Assembly: GCA_945882415.1 (NCBI GenBank)
Contig: CAMCWC010000011.1
Location: 62,001 to 126,000, forward strand
DNA length: 64,000 nt
Direction of reading: 5' to 3'
Source of the DNA: Chthonomonas calidirosea
GTDB taxonomy: Bacteria; Armatimonadota; Fimbriimonadia; Fimbriimonadales; Fimbriimonadaceae
Notes under the pieces: generated by a model
What the model was told of the DNA's origin: nothing
Seen by the model: the letters and a program-made list of their open reading frames with translations, nothing else
Database searches by the model: none
Shown: positions 51,607 through 59,868 of the stretch, piece by piece
Position numbering within the stretch: the first letter of the stretch is position 1
Layout: the number at the start of each line of letters is the position of its first letter
Made by a program: the position numbers and the translations under genes

Positions 51607-52187
51607 CCGAACAAACCGGACGAGCACAATTTAAGAATCAAGACCCGCCCTTGTGGGTGGCGTGGCACCAGGCGCTGGCGAGCATTCGGGTGCGCTTCTT
51701 CCGGCAACTCATCACCTCTTCCGGCATCGCGCTTGGAATAGCCTTTTTCGTGAGCATGCAGATGCTCCGAATGGCCGAAAGCACGGTCGCGAAGGATGAA
51801 GCTCGCCTGACATGGCTTATTGGCACTTCCCTCATCATGTGCCTCGTCGGCGTCACCAATTCGATGCTGATGAGCGTCACCGAGCGGTTCCGCGAGATCG
51901 GAACCATCAAGTGCCTCGGTGCCTCCGATAGCTTCATTGTTCGCGTCTTCTTTATCGAAGCCGCCCTGCTTGGGTTCTTCGGATCCACCCTCGGATCACT
52001 TCTGGGCATCGTGCTCAGCATCATCGTTTGTCGCGTAAGCGGCCTGAATCCGCCGTATTCGGCGGCACTTTCTGTTCTTGGACTCGGTATCGGAATGGGT
52101 ATCGCCATGACGGTCATTTCGGCAATCGCCCCTGCAATTCAAGCGGCAAAGATGCCCGCGGCGGCGGCCCTAAGGATGGACATTTAA
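51603..52187 (+). CDS. Mini FtsX-type ABC permease
   Basis: 194 residues, about half the normal MacB/LolE size. One N-terminal helix (about 35-55) is followed at once by the FtsX core with 'SVTERFREIGTIKCLGASDSFIVRVFFIEAALLGFFGSTLGSLLGIVLSIIV' and a final helix. The large extracytoplasmic domain between helices 1 and 2 is missing. No frameshift is evident; the short form looks native. It should pair with the ATPase 3 nt downstream. GTG start. Confidence 0.85.
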   Translation: MTEQTGRAQFKNQDPPLWVAWHQALASIRVRFFRQLITSSGIALGIAFFVSMQMLRMAESTVAKDEARLTWLIGTSLIMCLVGVTNSMLMSVTERFREIGTIKCLGASDSFIVRVFFIEAALLGFFGSTLGSLLGIVLSIIVCRVSGLNPPYSAALSVLGLGIGMGIAMTVISAIAPAIQAAKMPAAAALRMDI

Positions 52188-52190
52188 GCA

Positions 52191-52907
52191 ATGGAGCAAC
52201 AAACCGACGTCGTCGTTCGCACCGTAAACATCGTCAAGCAATATGGCGAAGGTGAAGCCCTCGTACGCGCTCTCAGCGGGATCAGCTGCGAGATCTACGC
52301 GGGCGAGTACCTCAGCATAATGGGCCCATCTGGCTCCGGCAAGTCCACCTTCTTTAACATGATCGGGGGTCTCGACAAGCCGAACGAAGGCTCAGTCTTC
52401 GTGAACTCCGTAGACATCGCACAACTCACGCCCCGCGAGCTGGCATTCCTGCGATGCCACACGATCGGCTACATTTTCCAAACTTTCAATCTGATCACGG
52501 TCCGTACCGCGCTAGAGAACGTGACGTTACCGATGCTGTTTGCCGGTGTTCAGCCGGACGATGCTGAGGAAAAGGGCATGAAACTGCTGGATACCGTTGG
52601 ACTCGGTCACCGTTACCACCACCGACCGACCGAACTATCCGGTGGACAGCAGCAGCGCGTTGCAATTGCCCGCGCCCTGGCCAACAGCCCGGCCATCATT
52701 CTCGCCGACGAGCCCACCGGAAACCTGGACCTCAAGACCGGGCAGGAGATCATCGACCTCCTCAAAATGCTGCAAAGCGAGCACGGCGTCACGATCATTT
52801 CGGCCACGCACGACCATAAGATGCTCGACGTCAGCGATCGAATCTTCCACATCCGAGACGGTCAGCTCGCCGAGATCGAAACGAAAGCTGATCTCGTTAC
52901 CGCTTGA
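52191..52907 (+). CDS. LolD/MacB-type ABC ATPase
   Basis: 238 residues. Walker A 'GPSGSGKST' near residue 43-51, Q-loop '[10 protein letters not shown]', signature '[15 protein letters not shown]' and Walker B '[13 protein letters not shown]', then 'SATHD'. Typical of ATPases that drive lipoprotein release (LolCDE), macrolide efflux or peptide handling without substrate translocation. It could also serve the ATPase-less MacB-like permease at 41232. The stop overlaps the convergent gene by 11 nt. Confidence 0.93.
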   Translation: MEQQTDVVVRTVNIVKQYGEGEALVRALSGISCEIYAGEYLSIMGPSGSGKSTFFNMIGGLDKPNEGSVFVNSVDIAQLTPRELAFLRCHTIGYIFQTFNLITVRTALENVTLPMLFAGVQPDDAEEKGMKLLDTVGLGHRYHHRPTELSGGQQQRVAIARALANSPAIILADEPTGNLDLKTGQEIIDLLKMLQSEHGVTIISATHDHKMLDVSDRIFHIRDGQLAEIETKADLVTA

Positions 52908-53685
52908 TCTGCTTGAACGTGAACTTCACTTCGCGAGTTGAAGTGAGCTCAAATCCGTCCGAAGTATCGGCTTCGGCGCGGGTTTCAATCGTCCCGGTCG
53001 CATTCATGAGCGCACCGGTTGCGCGATCGATCTCCGCCTCCATGTTCAGCTTGCTGATCTCGGTGCTCTTGATGCCACCTGATTCGCGAAGAATGAACAT
53101 CTGCACGATCGCGTCCTCGGAGTAGGACCCGCGCACCTCAATCTTCACTGACTTCGGCAGCACCTCCGTTACGGTCGCGTTCACAAACGAGTAAGTCAAT
53201 TCGGGAACGGCCACTTTCCATTCCGTCCCTTCTTCCACTCTTGCCGCGGAGAACGCGGGCCAAAGCGGGAGCGGAACCGTGATGAAGCTCGCCGCAAGTT
53301 CGGCGATGGTTTTCTCTCCGGTTTTGGCCCACCGAAATGCGCCAAGCTGGTCAATCGTTCCAACATTTCTACCGGGCTTTAGGAACCCGCGCTCGTCCAG
53401 AGTGCCCCCGACCGTTCCCGTAGCCGATGCTTTTGCCGGGTACCACAACATCGTTACGTTCGTTCCGTTCAGGTTCGATTTGCCGTAGTCGCAAACCATT
53501 GATCCGGTAATCGCAAGCCGAGATTGGTCCTGTCCAAGTCCGCTTGGCAACTGGGTTTTCAGGCTCGCATCAATCGAAAACTCATACTTGTCCTTCGTAT
53601 TGGGCCGAACGGTTTTCCTGAGGAGGACGGAACTGTCTTGCCCCGGCGGAAGCAGGACCGCCGCAAGAATGAGCGTCGAGAACAT
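52897..53685 (-). CDS. Exported beta-rich protein, unknown
   Basis: 262 residues with a signal peptide ('MFSTLILAAVLLPPGQD'). The rest is predicted beta-rich: 'KDKYEFSIDASLKTQLPSG', 'VTMLWYPAKASATGTVGGTLDERG', 'AEIDRATGALMNATGTIETRA'. It resembles exported proteins of unknown function in Armatimonadota and Planctomycetes. ATG 53685 follows TATCTT by 7 nt; a GTG one codon upstream is possible. Not part of the ABC operon, which runs the other way. Confidence 0.55.
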   Translation of the reverse strand: MFSTLILAAVLLPPGQDSSVLLRKTVRPNTKDKYEFSIDASLKTQLPSGLGQDQSRLAITGSMVCDYGKSNLNGTNVTMLWYPAKASATGTVGGTLDERGFLKPGRNVGTIDQLGAFRWAKTGEKTIAELAASFITVPLPLWPAFSAARVEEGTEWKVAVPELTYSFVNATVTEVLPKSVKIEVRGSYSEDAIVQMFILRESGGIKSTEISKLNMEAEIDRATGALMNATGTIETRAEADTSDGFELTSTREVKFTFKQIKR

Positions 53686-53736
53686 CACAAACAAGATACG
53701 CGATTCTCACCGAAGGATTACGGCGTCTTTAACCCG

Positions 53737-54744
53737 ATGATGCTTTGCTGTTCGGTTTTGACTCAGGCGGAGCCGCCGCTGAAGCTTTGCTTTGGTGGTG
53801 ACATCATGCTCAACCAGGTTTCGGTCAAAGCTAAACCCCTTTCCCGCTTAGCAAACATCTTCGGCGCTGCGGACCTCGCATTCGGAAACCTGGAAGTCCC
53901 CCTCACCAACTCCAAAACCCCGACCACCCGAAAGACCGCCGAAGAACTGCGCAATCGAGATCAATACATTCTCAAAGCTGATCCGCGCCACATTGGCGAC
54001 TTGAAGGCTTCGAATATCCGGTTAGTTGCACTCGGCAATAACCACGCGCTGGATTACGGTCCGAAGGGCCTACACGAAATGCAAGCCGCTTTGACCAAGG
54101 CAGGAATCGCTTACGCTGGCGCGGGCCCGAACGCAGACCGCGCGATGTCTCCTGCCTTTGTATCCCGTGGGAAGAAGAAAATCGCCTTGCTATCCGTTCT
54201 GGCATTTATGAGCCGAGGCGGACTTTGGAAGTGCAGCCCTGCCACCGCGAAGTCCGCTGGTATTGGCGTACTGAGCTTCGGCGGAAGCATCAATGCCGCC
54301 GCCAAGCAAAAGCTCAAAGGCTGGATCGGCCGCGCAAAACAAAAGTCTGATGTCGTCGTGGTTGCTTTGCACTGGGGGCTGGAACGGAAGACCCTACCGA
54401 CTGCCTACCAAGTTGCCCTAGGCCGTGCCTGTGTCGAGTCTGGCGCCGATGTCGTCTGGGGGCATCACCCCCATGTTCTGCAGGGAGCAGAAGTTTTTCG
54501 GGGCAAACCGATTCTGTACTCAATGGGAAATCTTGTCGCGCCCAGAGGCGGAGAAACGGCGCTGGTCACGGTGTCGTTTGATGGCGGTGCGACAAGCGTC
54601 ACCGAGCATCGGGTGGCCATTCGAAATGGCTCTGCCACCCCGGTCAGCGGCGGCACCGCCCTTCCCCGCTTGTCTGCCCAGATCCAAAAAGCATTCCCGA
54701 GTGAGCACTCGGTGAACCCGTTCGCCCCCAGAAAGGTAGATTGA
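53737..54744 (+). CDS. CapA family metallophosphatase-like protein
   Basis: 335 residues. N-terminal signal-like segment, then the CapA/PGA-capsule fold: 'LCFGGDIMLNQ', 'AFGNLEVPLT', 'LVALGNNHALDYGPKGLHEM', 'VVALHWGLERKTLPTAYQVALGRACVESGADVVWGHHPHVLQG' and 'ILYSMGNLV'. CapA takes part in poly-gamma-glutamate export in Bacillus; most distant members have unknown roles in cell-surface polymer metabolism. ATG 53737 or 53740. Two nucleotides of spacing to a class III aminotransferase suggest co-expression. Confidence 0.85.
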   Translation: MMLCCSVLTQAEPPLKLCFGGDIMLNQVSVKAKPLSRLANIFGAADLAFGNLEVPLTNSKTPTTRKTAEELRNRDQYILKADPRHIGDLKASNIRLVALGNNHALDYGPKGLHEMQAALTKAGIAYAGAGPNADRAMSPAFVSRGKKKIALLSVLAFMSRGGLWKCSPATAKSAGIGVLSFGGSINAAAKQKLKGWIGRAKQKSDVVVVALHWGLERKTLPTAYQVALGRACVESGADVVWGHHPHVLQGAEVFRGKPILYSMGNLVAPRGGETALVTVSFDGGATSVTEHRVAIRNGSATPVSGGTALPRLSAQIQKAFPSEHSVNPFAPRKVD

Positions 54745-54750
54745 AAGTCT

Positions 54751-56007
54751 ATGGACGGGGAATCGCTCTTTCGCGACGTCGTCGACAAATACAGCCGGCA
54801 CATTAATCCGCAGCTGGCCAAGTTGATGTCATTTGCTGGCTTCGGCGTCGAAGTTCGGGCCGAAGGCTGCATGATCTACGACCACGAAGGACGTGGCTTC
54901 ATCGACTGCCTCGGCGGCTACGGCACCTTCATTCTTGGTCATCGACATCCAGCGGTGGTTCAAGCGGTCAAAGATCAACTTGACCAAATTGCCCTTAGCG
55001 GAAAGGCATTCTTCTCGGCCCCCGCCGCCGATCTCGCCGCTCGCTTGGCCGAAGTCACGCCAGACGGATTGGAGTATTCGTTCTTCAACAACTCCGGAGC
55101 CGAAGCCGTGGAAGCGGCCCTGAAGTTCGCCCGCTCGAGCACCGGACGGACTAAGTTCGTGTCCACGTATGGCTCGTACCACGGCAAAACAATGGGGGCG
55201 TTGTCGGTTACCGGTCGCGAAAAGTACCAAAAGCCATTTGCGCCGTTGCTCGATGGCGTTACCTTCGTTCCGTTTGGAGATTTCGATGCCCTCTCTGCGG
55301 CACTTGACACCGAAACGGCGGCGTTCATTGTCGAACCGGTCCAGGGCGAAGGTGGAATCATCGTTCCGCCAGACGGCTATCTTCAGCATGCCCGTGAAGC
55401 AACCGCAAAGGTAGGAGCGCTCCTCATTGCGGACGAAGTGCAATCTGGCCTCGGCCGTACTGGAAGGAACTTTGCCGTTGAGTGGGAAGGCGTTTCCCCC
55501 GATCTGATGTGTCTCGCCAAAGGCATGGGAGGCGGCGTGATGCCGCTGGGAGCAACGATTGGCACGGCGCAAATCTTCAACCGCGTCTTCGGCACGAACC
55601 CAATCGCCCACAGCTCCACCTTCGGTGGGAACCCGCTGGCTTGCGCGGCTGGCCTGGCCGGGCTTAATGTCCTGATCGAACAAAACCTGGCGTCTCGCTC
55701 CGAGTGCTACGGCACATACATGATGTCGAAGTTTGAGGCGATTGCCGCGAAGTACCCCGAGATGATTTCGGAAGTCCGCGGACGCGGTCTCATGATCGGA
55801 CTCGAGTTCTCGATGGACGAAGTTGGCGAGCTCGTAGTCGCCCAGTTCATGAAGCGCGGCGTCTGCGTGGCCTATGCGCTCAACAATCCGCGTGTGCTGA
55901 GATTTGAGCCCCCGCTCATCATTGAGCAGGAGCAGATTGACCACGTTTGTACGGCGCTTGATGAATCGCTCGCCGAAACGACCGAACTGCTCGCAGACCT
56001 CGTTTAG
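54751..56007 (+). CDS. Class III aminotransferase
   Basis: 418 residues, PLP-dependent. 'FFNNSGAEAVEAALKFARSSTGRTKFVSTYGSYHGKTMGAL', 'LIADEVQSGLGRTG' and the PLP Lys in 'LMCLAKGMGGGVMPLGATI'. The length and motifs fit ornithine, acetylornithine or putrescine aminotransferases; the choice cannot be made from sequence alone. 6 nt after CapA. Its stop interlocks with the convergent dehydrogenase gene (TTAG). Confidence 0.88.
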   Translation: MDGESLFRDVVDKYSRHINPQLAKLMSFAGFGVEVRAEGCMIYDHEGRGFIDCLGGYGTFILGHRHPAVVQAVKDQLDQIALSGKAFFSAPAADLAARLAEVTPDGLEYSFFNNSGAEAVEAALKFARSSTGRTKFVSTYGSYHGKTMGALSVTGREKYQKPFAPLLDGVTFVPFGDFDALSAALDTETAAFIVEPVQGEGGIIVPPDGYLQHAREATAKVGALLIADEVQSGLGRTGRNFAVEWEGVSPDLMCLAKGMGGGVMPLGATIGTAQIFNRVFGTNPIAHSSTFGGNPLACAAGLAGLNVLIEQNLASRSECYGTYMMSKFEAIAAKYPEMISEVRGRGLMIGLEFSMDEVGELVVAQFMKRGVCVAYALNNPRVLRFEPPLIIEQEQIDHVCTALDESLAETTELLADLV

Positions 56008-57014
56008 AGAATCTCGCTCAGCTTGACTCGTCGACCAGCCTTGCTGGATTCGACGACAGCAAAGACCATGGCGAGGCTCTTTATGTTATCGTGGCACTCG
56101 CCATTTGGCGTGATGCCCGTCTTCAGGGCACTCAAGAACTCGCTTAGGCTTCCCTTAATGCCCTCATCAATCGTCCCAACTTCGGCGTCGATGGATTCCA
56201 TTTCGGAGAAGAAGCCGCCCGATTTGATGACCGACTGCGCGGTCGGCGTCGTGTTGTCTGCCCAAACCGCCGATCCTTTCGGTCCAACGGCTCGCCAGTC
56301 CGCATCCCAGCTCGTATGGCAGCCGTCAGAGCACCAACTTCCGCGATACGTAAATCGCGCACCGTTTTCCATTTCGAAGATGGCCGTCGCGCTGGAATCG
56401 CCCTTGTACCAACTCCAAGCCGGATTGAACTCCTCGGCGTAGACCGACACGGCGTCGAGATCGCAAAGGTACCGGGCCTCGTCGAACGTGTGAATCGCCA
56501 TGTCAAGAATCAGCGGGCTGTCCATCTCGTCCCGGAATCCGCCAAAGTGGGCGCCGATGTAGAAGTCAGCGTTCAGAATGCCAACCGTTCCAACCTGATC
56601 TTGAATCAATTGTTTGTATGCCTGAAGTTGGGCGTTGTAGCGGCGGCTCTGGCTGACCATGTACAACTTCCCTGCCTTCTCGGATGCCGCTACCATTTCG
56701 CGGGCTTGGTCCATGGTCACCGCCATCGGCTTTTCGCCCAGCACCGGAAGACCAGCCGCAAGGGCGGCTAGCGTGACCGAATGGTGAACTTCCGGCGGAG
56801 TCACGTCAACCACGAAATCGGGCTTGTACTCGGCAATCGCTCGCTCGACATCGGTGTCCGTATGGGCGACCGAAAGTCCGAGTTTCTCGGCCGCGTCTGC
56901 CGCCGCACCGGGGCGAACATCGACCCAGGCATGCAAGACCGCTTCTGGACTTTCCGCAATATTCCGGGCCCAGCCCTGGCCCATGCCGCCGGCACCGATC
57001 AACAACGCTTTCAT
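56004..57014 (-). CDS. Gfo/Idh/MocA family oxidoreductase
   Basis: 336 residues from 'MKALLIGAGGMGQGWARNI', the Rossmann GxGGxG motif. The catalytic-type motif 'GEKPMAV' (about residue 95) is followed by the alpha/beta substrate domain with 'DMAIHTFDEARYLCD'. Such enzymes oxidise or reduce sugars and inositols with NAD(P). A longer frame begins upstream but has no normal start. It diverges from threonine aldolase. Confidence 0.85.
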   Translation of the reverse strand: MKALLIGAGGMGQGWARNIAESPEAVLHAWVDVRPGAAADAAEKLGLSVAHTDTDVERAIAEYKPDFVVDVTPPEVHHSVTLAALAAGLPVLGEKPMAVTMDQAREMVAASEKAGKLYMVSQSRRYNAQLQAYKQLIQDQVGTVGILNADFYIGAHFGGFRDEMDSPLILDMAIHTFDEARYLCDLDAVSVYAEEFNPAWSWYKGDSSATAIFEMENGARFTYRGSWCSDGCHTSWDADWRAVGPKGSAVWADNTTPTAQSVIKSGGFFSEMESIDAEVGTIDEGIKGSLSEFLSALKTGITPNGECHDNIKSLAMVFAVVESSKAGRRVKLSEIL

Positions 57015-57045
57015 CCCGCCGGTTTTACCTTCGATCACCGGTAGG

Positions 57046-57051
57046 CATAAT
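57046..57051 (+). promoter_or_regulatory. -10 box of threonine aldolase gene
   Basis: CATAAT, 6 nt before ATG 57058. Confidence 0.6.
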
Positions 57052-57057
57052 CTAAAG

Positions 57058-58089
57058 ATGCCTGTTGATCTGAGAAGCGACACCGTAACCCGCCCAACTC
57101 CGGAAATGTATGCGGCGATGCAAACGGCACCCTTGGGTGACGATGTCCTTCAAGACGACCCAACGGTCCAAGAACTAGAAGCCCTCGCTGCCGAGATGTC
57201 CGGCAAGGAAGCGGCCATGTTCGTTTCGAGTGGCACCCAGAGCAACCAGATCGCCATCGCCGTGCATTGCGAGCGTGGGAGCTCTATCATCGCAGAAGAA
57301 GAGTCGCACATCCTTTACTATGAGGGCGGTGGACCAGCAGTCATCGCAGGAGTCGTTAGCTGGACCGTACCAAGCAACCGAGGAACGATGGACCCCGAAG
57401 CCATCGAAAAGCGAATCTTAACCGAAGACATTCATCGACCCGCGACCAGCCTGATTTGCGTGGAAAACACCCACAACCGGCACGGCGGGGCAATTGTGCC
57501 GATCGAGGCACTTTGGGCTTACCGTGAAATTTCGGACCGCAACGGCGTGAAGTTGCACCTGGATGGCGCGCGTGCATTCAACGCATCCGTCGCCCTCGGG
57601 GTCCCAATCTCCGAGGTCACCGCGCCTTTCGATTCTGTCAGCCTGTGCCTGAGCAAAGGACTGCGGTCACCCGTCGGATCGGTGCTTTGTGGTCCCGCTG
57701 ACTTTATCGAAAAGGGCCGAAAGTGGCGAAAGCGCCTAGGTGGCGGTATGCGACAAGCCGGAATTCTCGCTGCCTGCGGCCTCGTGAGTCTTCGACAAAT
57801 GATTGACCGGCTGGCGGAAGACCATGCCAACGCGAATATTCTCGCGAACGGTCTGCAGGGCCAAAACGGCCTCACGACTCATCCGCACCTGGTGGAAACC
57901 AATATGGTCATGGTAGACACGGTGGCTCCTGCTGCCGAATGGCAAGCGCGATTACAAGCCGCTGGAGTTTGGTGCTTCCCGGTTGCCAAGAATCGTTTGC
58001 GGCTCGTCACCCATGCAGACGTATCAACCGCCGATGTTCAAAACGCGATTGACGTTTTCAGCGAGCTGAGCCGACAAACGGCCCGATAG
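57058..58089 (+). CDS. Threonine aldolase family PLP enzyme
   Basis: 343 residues. Cleaves threonine or allo-threonine to glycine and acetaldehyde. 'VDLRSDTVTRPTPEMYAAMQTAPLGDDVLQDDPTVQELE' at the N-terminus, 'HLDGARAFNASVALGVP' and the PLP Lys in 'SVSLCLSKGLRSPVGSVL'. L-specific or low-specificity type. The start is set by the CATAAT box and the standard N-terminus; a frame extends upstream. The end overlaps the convergent exonuclease by 32 nt. Confidence 0.9.
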   Translation: MPVDLRSDTVTRPTPEMYAAMQTAPLGDDVLQDDPTVQELEALAAEMSGKEAAMFVSSGTQSNQIAIAVHCERGSSIIAEEESHILYYEGGGPAVIAGVVSWTVPSNRGTMDPEAIEKRILTEDIHRPATSLICVENTHNRHGGAIVPIEALWAYREISDRNGVKLHLDGARAFNASVALGVPISEVTAPFDSVSLCLSKGLRSPVGSVLCGPADFIEKGRKWRKRLGGGMRQAGILAACGLVSLRQMIDRLAEDHANANILANGLQGQNGLTTHPHLVETNMVMVDTVAPAAEWQARLQAAGVWCFPVAKNRLRLVTHADVSTADVQNAIDVFSELSRQTAR

Positions 58090-58825
58090 TCTGTTCGTGA
58101 AGGAGCGTGTAAGCGTGCTCAGCAAGCCGCTCCAAGTTCACAACGTCTTCACGGTTGTACTTGATGAGCTTCTCAAGGGCGCCGACGTCTCCTCGACGCT
58201 CGTACTGTCTCCATAGCCGGATGGCATCGAGACCGTTCAAGCCCTCCGCTTCTTCATCACGCTGAAGTCCAAGCTGCTTTTCGATCTTCTTGAGCCCGCC
58301 CTGGATCCCTAGCTTGCGCATGGTCGGACAAAGGTCAAGGTGAATCTGATCAATTTCGAGGAATGACCAACGCTTCTTGATCATCGGGAGATCGAACCCG
58401 GCGCCGAAGAAGGTCACGATCATCGAGTAGTGCGAAAGGACGTCCGGCAGTTCAGCGAGATCTTGGTCCCGAACGAGGCATCGAAACTCCGCACCATCGT
58501 ACAGACCAATACAAGTTATCGCATCGCCACTGTTTCCGCCGTCCGTTTCGATGTCGAGATAAACCGTACGGCCCGAAAACTCTCCCCAGGCCCGCCAAGC
58601 TTCGGCCATGCCGAGACTCTTTGCGAAAAACTGGTGTTGACCGTCGCTAAGTGCGGCTTCGCTCTGCTCTAAATGCTTGAGCGCGGCGGCATCGGCCACC
58701 GTCCCGAACGACGTCTTGCGCTTTTTTGAAAGCGCATCCTCCCAAGTCAAACATCCAGAAGACCAAAGGGCCAGTTCCGTTTTGGAACCGACCCCTGGAA
58801 TGTGAACGAAGGTGTTTCGAAGCAC
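58058..58825 (-). CDS. YprB-like RNase H-fold exonuclease
   Basis: 255 residues. The N-terminal motif 'NTFVHIPGVGSKTELALWSSGCLTWEDAL' is a helix-hairpin-helix-like segment seen before this domain. The DEDD exonuclease core follows: 'VYLDIETDGG' (Asp, Glu), 'MIVTFFGAGFDLPMIKKRW' and 'YNREDVVNLERLA'. It is probably a 3'-5' exonuclease on structured or damaged nucleic acid. The GTG start is 6 nt after CATAGT, which contains the stop of the upstream gene. I moved the start downstream from a long frame that overlaps that gene. Confidence 0.78.
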   Translation of the reverse strand: MLRNTFVHIPGVGSKTELALWSSGCLTWEDALSKKRKTSFGTVADAAALKHLEQSEAALSDGQHQFFAKSLGMAEAWRAWGEFSGRTVYLDIETDGGNSGDAITCIGLYDGAEFRCLVRDQDLAELPDVLSHYSMIVTFFGAGFDLPMIKKRWSFLEIDQIHLDLCPTMRKLGIQGGLKKIEKQLGLQRDEEAEGLNGLDAIRLWRQYERRGDVGALEKLIKYNREDVVNLERLAEHAYTLLHEQTIGPFVGSAR

Positions 58826-58832
58826 CGCTGGA

Positions 58833-59402
58833 CTATGAGTCCTTGATCTTAACGTTGTCCGTGTTCTGCTTGTAAATCTGTTGCGGAACGACCTTAATGT
58901 TTCCGCCGGTTCCCCAAGCTTCTCGCTCGCCGCCGGCATACATCACCCAGCCAGTATCGAGCTTCTTGTCGAACTCTCCGTAAAGTCGCATCAGGCCGGT
59001 GCCCTTGAAGCTTCCCTGAACGTCTCGTCCAAAGAACTGGATGCTTCGCACCTTTCCGGTGATCGTAATCTTCCCTTTTCCAAAGTAAGCGGTCTTGCCG
59101 AATTCTTTGTTCTCGTATTCCTTTCGAACGCCGCCTTCCGTGACCGCCGTTCCTTCGAGTCCGGAAACCAACACGCTACCGTTGAAGCTGAAAGAGAGCT
59201 TTCCGGATGCTGGCGTCTCATCCGAACCGAGAATCTTGAAGCTACCGACACTCGAGCCGAACATGAGCGTGTCGGTGCCAAGGGTGACTTTAGGAAGGGG
59301 CCGCGCCGGAGCACCCATCTTGATTTCATCGCCCAAAACGATGGCAATGCCGCCGATCAGGCCTAGGACTACCGCCGAGAAAATAAGGTGGTTGTTTCGC
59401 AT
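58833..59402 (-). CDS. Membrane-anchored beta-rich protein (LptC/LptA-like?)
   Basis: 189 residues. An N-terminal anchor ('NNHLIFSAVVLGLIGGIAIVLG') is followed by repeating beta strands ('LGTDTLMFGSSVGSFKILG', 'LSFSFNGSVLVSGLEGTAVTEGG', 'GKGKITITGKVRSIQFFGRDVQGSFKGTGL'). The anchor plus beta-jellyroll style recalls LptC/LptA lipopolysaccharide-transport proteins, but no diagnostic motif is seen. ATG 59402 has GGAG 7 nt upstream and TACAAT 13 nt upstream. Confidence 0.5.
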   Translation of the reverse strand: MRNNHLIFSAVVLGLIGGIAIVLGDEIKMGAPARPLPKVTLGTDTLMFGSSVGSFKILGSDETPASGKLSFSFNGSVLVSGLEGTAVTEGGVRKEYENKEFGKTAYFGKGKITITGKVRSIQFFGRDVQGSFKGTGLMRLYGEFDKKLDTGWVMYAGGEREAWGTGGNIKVVPQQIYKQNTDNVKIKDS

Positions 59403-59487
59403 GCTACGTCTCCGTATTGTATCTGACTCAACCGGATAAACACTCAGGGAGTTCCCAACGTAGTTAGGATCAGTTGAGGTAGCTTCA

Positions 59488-59865
59488 ATGAGTATGAAAC
59501 TGGGTCCGCTGATCTCGGGAGTAGTGGCAGCAACCGCGCTGAGCGCGGTGGTGATTGCCTTCACGACGGGTGCAAGTCCGTACGTAACCATCCAACAGGC
59601 AAAGGCCAGCACGGGGGATCGTCTGCACCTCGCAGGTGACATCGTTAAGTCCACCGTTCAGAACGACGTTTACACCCAGACCTTGACCTTCCAAGTGATC
59701 GACTCCAACGGAGATCGAATCAAAGTGAAGCACAAGGGTGAAAAACCCGCAAACTTGTCCGAAGCTACAAAGGTCGTAGCGGTCGGAAAGATCGAGAATG
59801 GAGAGTTCCAATCCTCGGAACTCATCGTCAAGTGCCCATCTAAGTACGAAGCCGAGAAGAAGTAA
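59488..59865 (+). CDS. ccmE: Heme chaperone CcmE, Cys type
   Basis: 125 residues. One N-terminal membrane helix (about 8-28), then an OB-fold periplasmic domain. CcmE of system I cytochrome c maturation binds heme covalently and passes it to the CcmF/H ligase. The classic heme-binding His in HxxxY is absent; the corresponding place has Cys116-P-S-K-Tyr120 (CxxxY). This matches the Cys-type CcmE known from Desulfovibrio and archaea. SD GAGGT 8 nt upstream. ccmF follows after 3 nt. Confidence 0.82.
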   Translation: MSMKLGPLISGVVAATALSAVVIAFTTGASPYVTIQQAKASTGDRLHLAGDIVKSTVQNDVYTQTLTFQVIDSNGDRIKVKHKGEKPANLSEATKVVAVGKIENGEFQSSELIVKCPSKYEAEKK

Positions 59866-59868
59866 CGA

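Noticed and set aside
49357-53685. RiPP precursor peptide near the PqqD-like gene
   Set aside because: No short frame with leader-core features and its own start signal is present next to the operon; a precursor may be encoded elsewhere or not exist.
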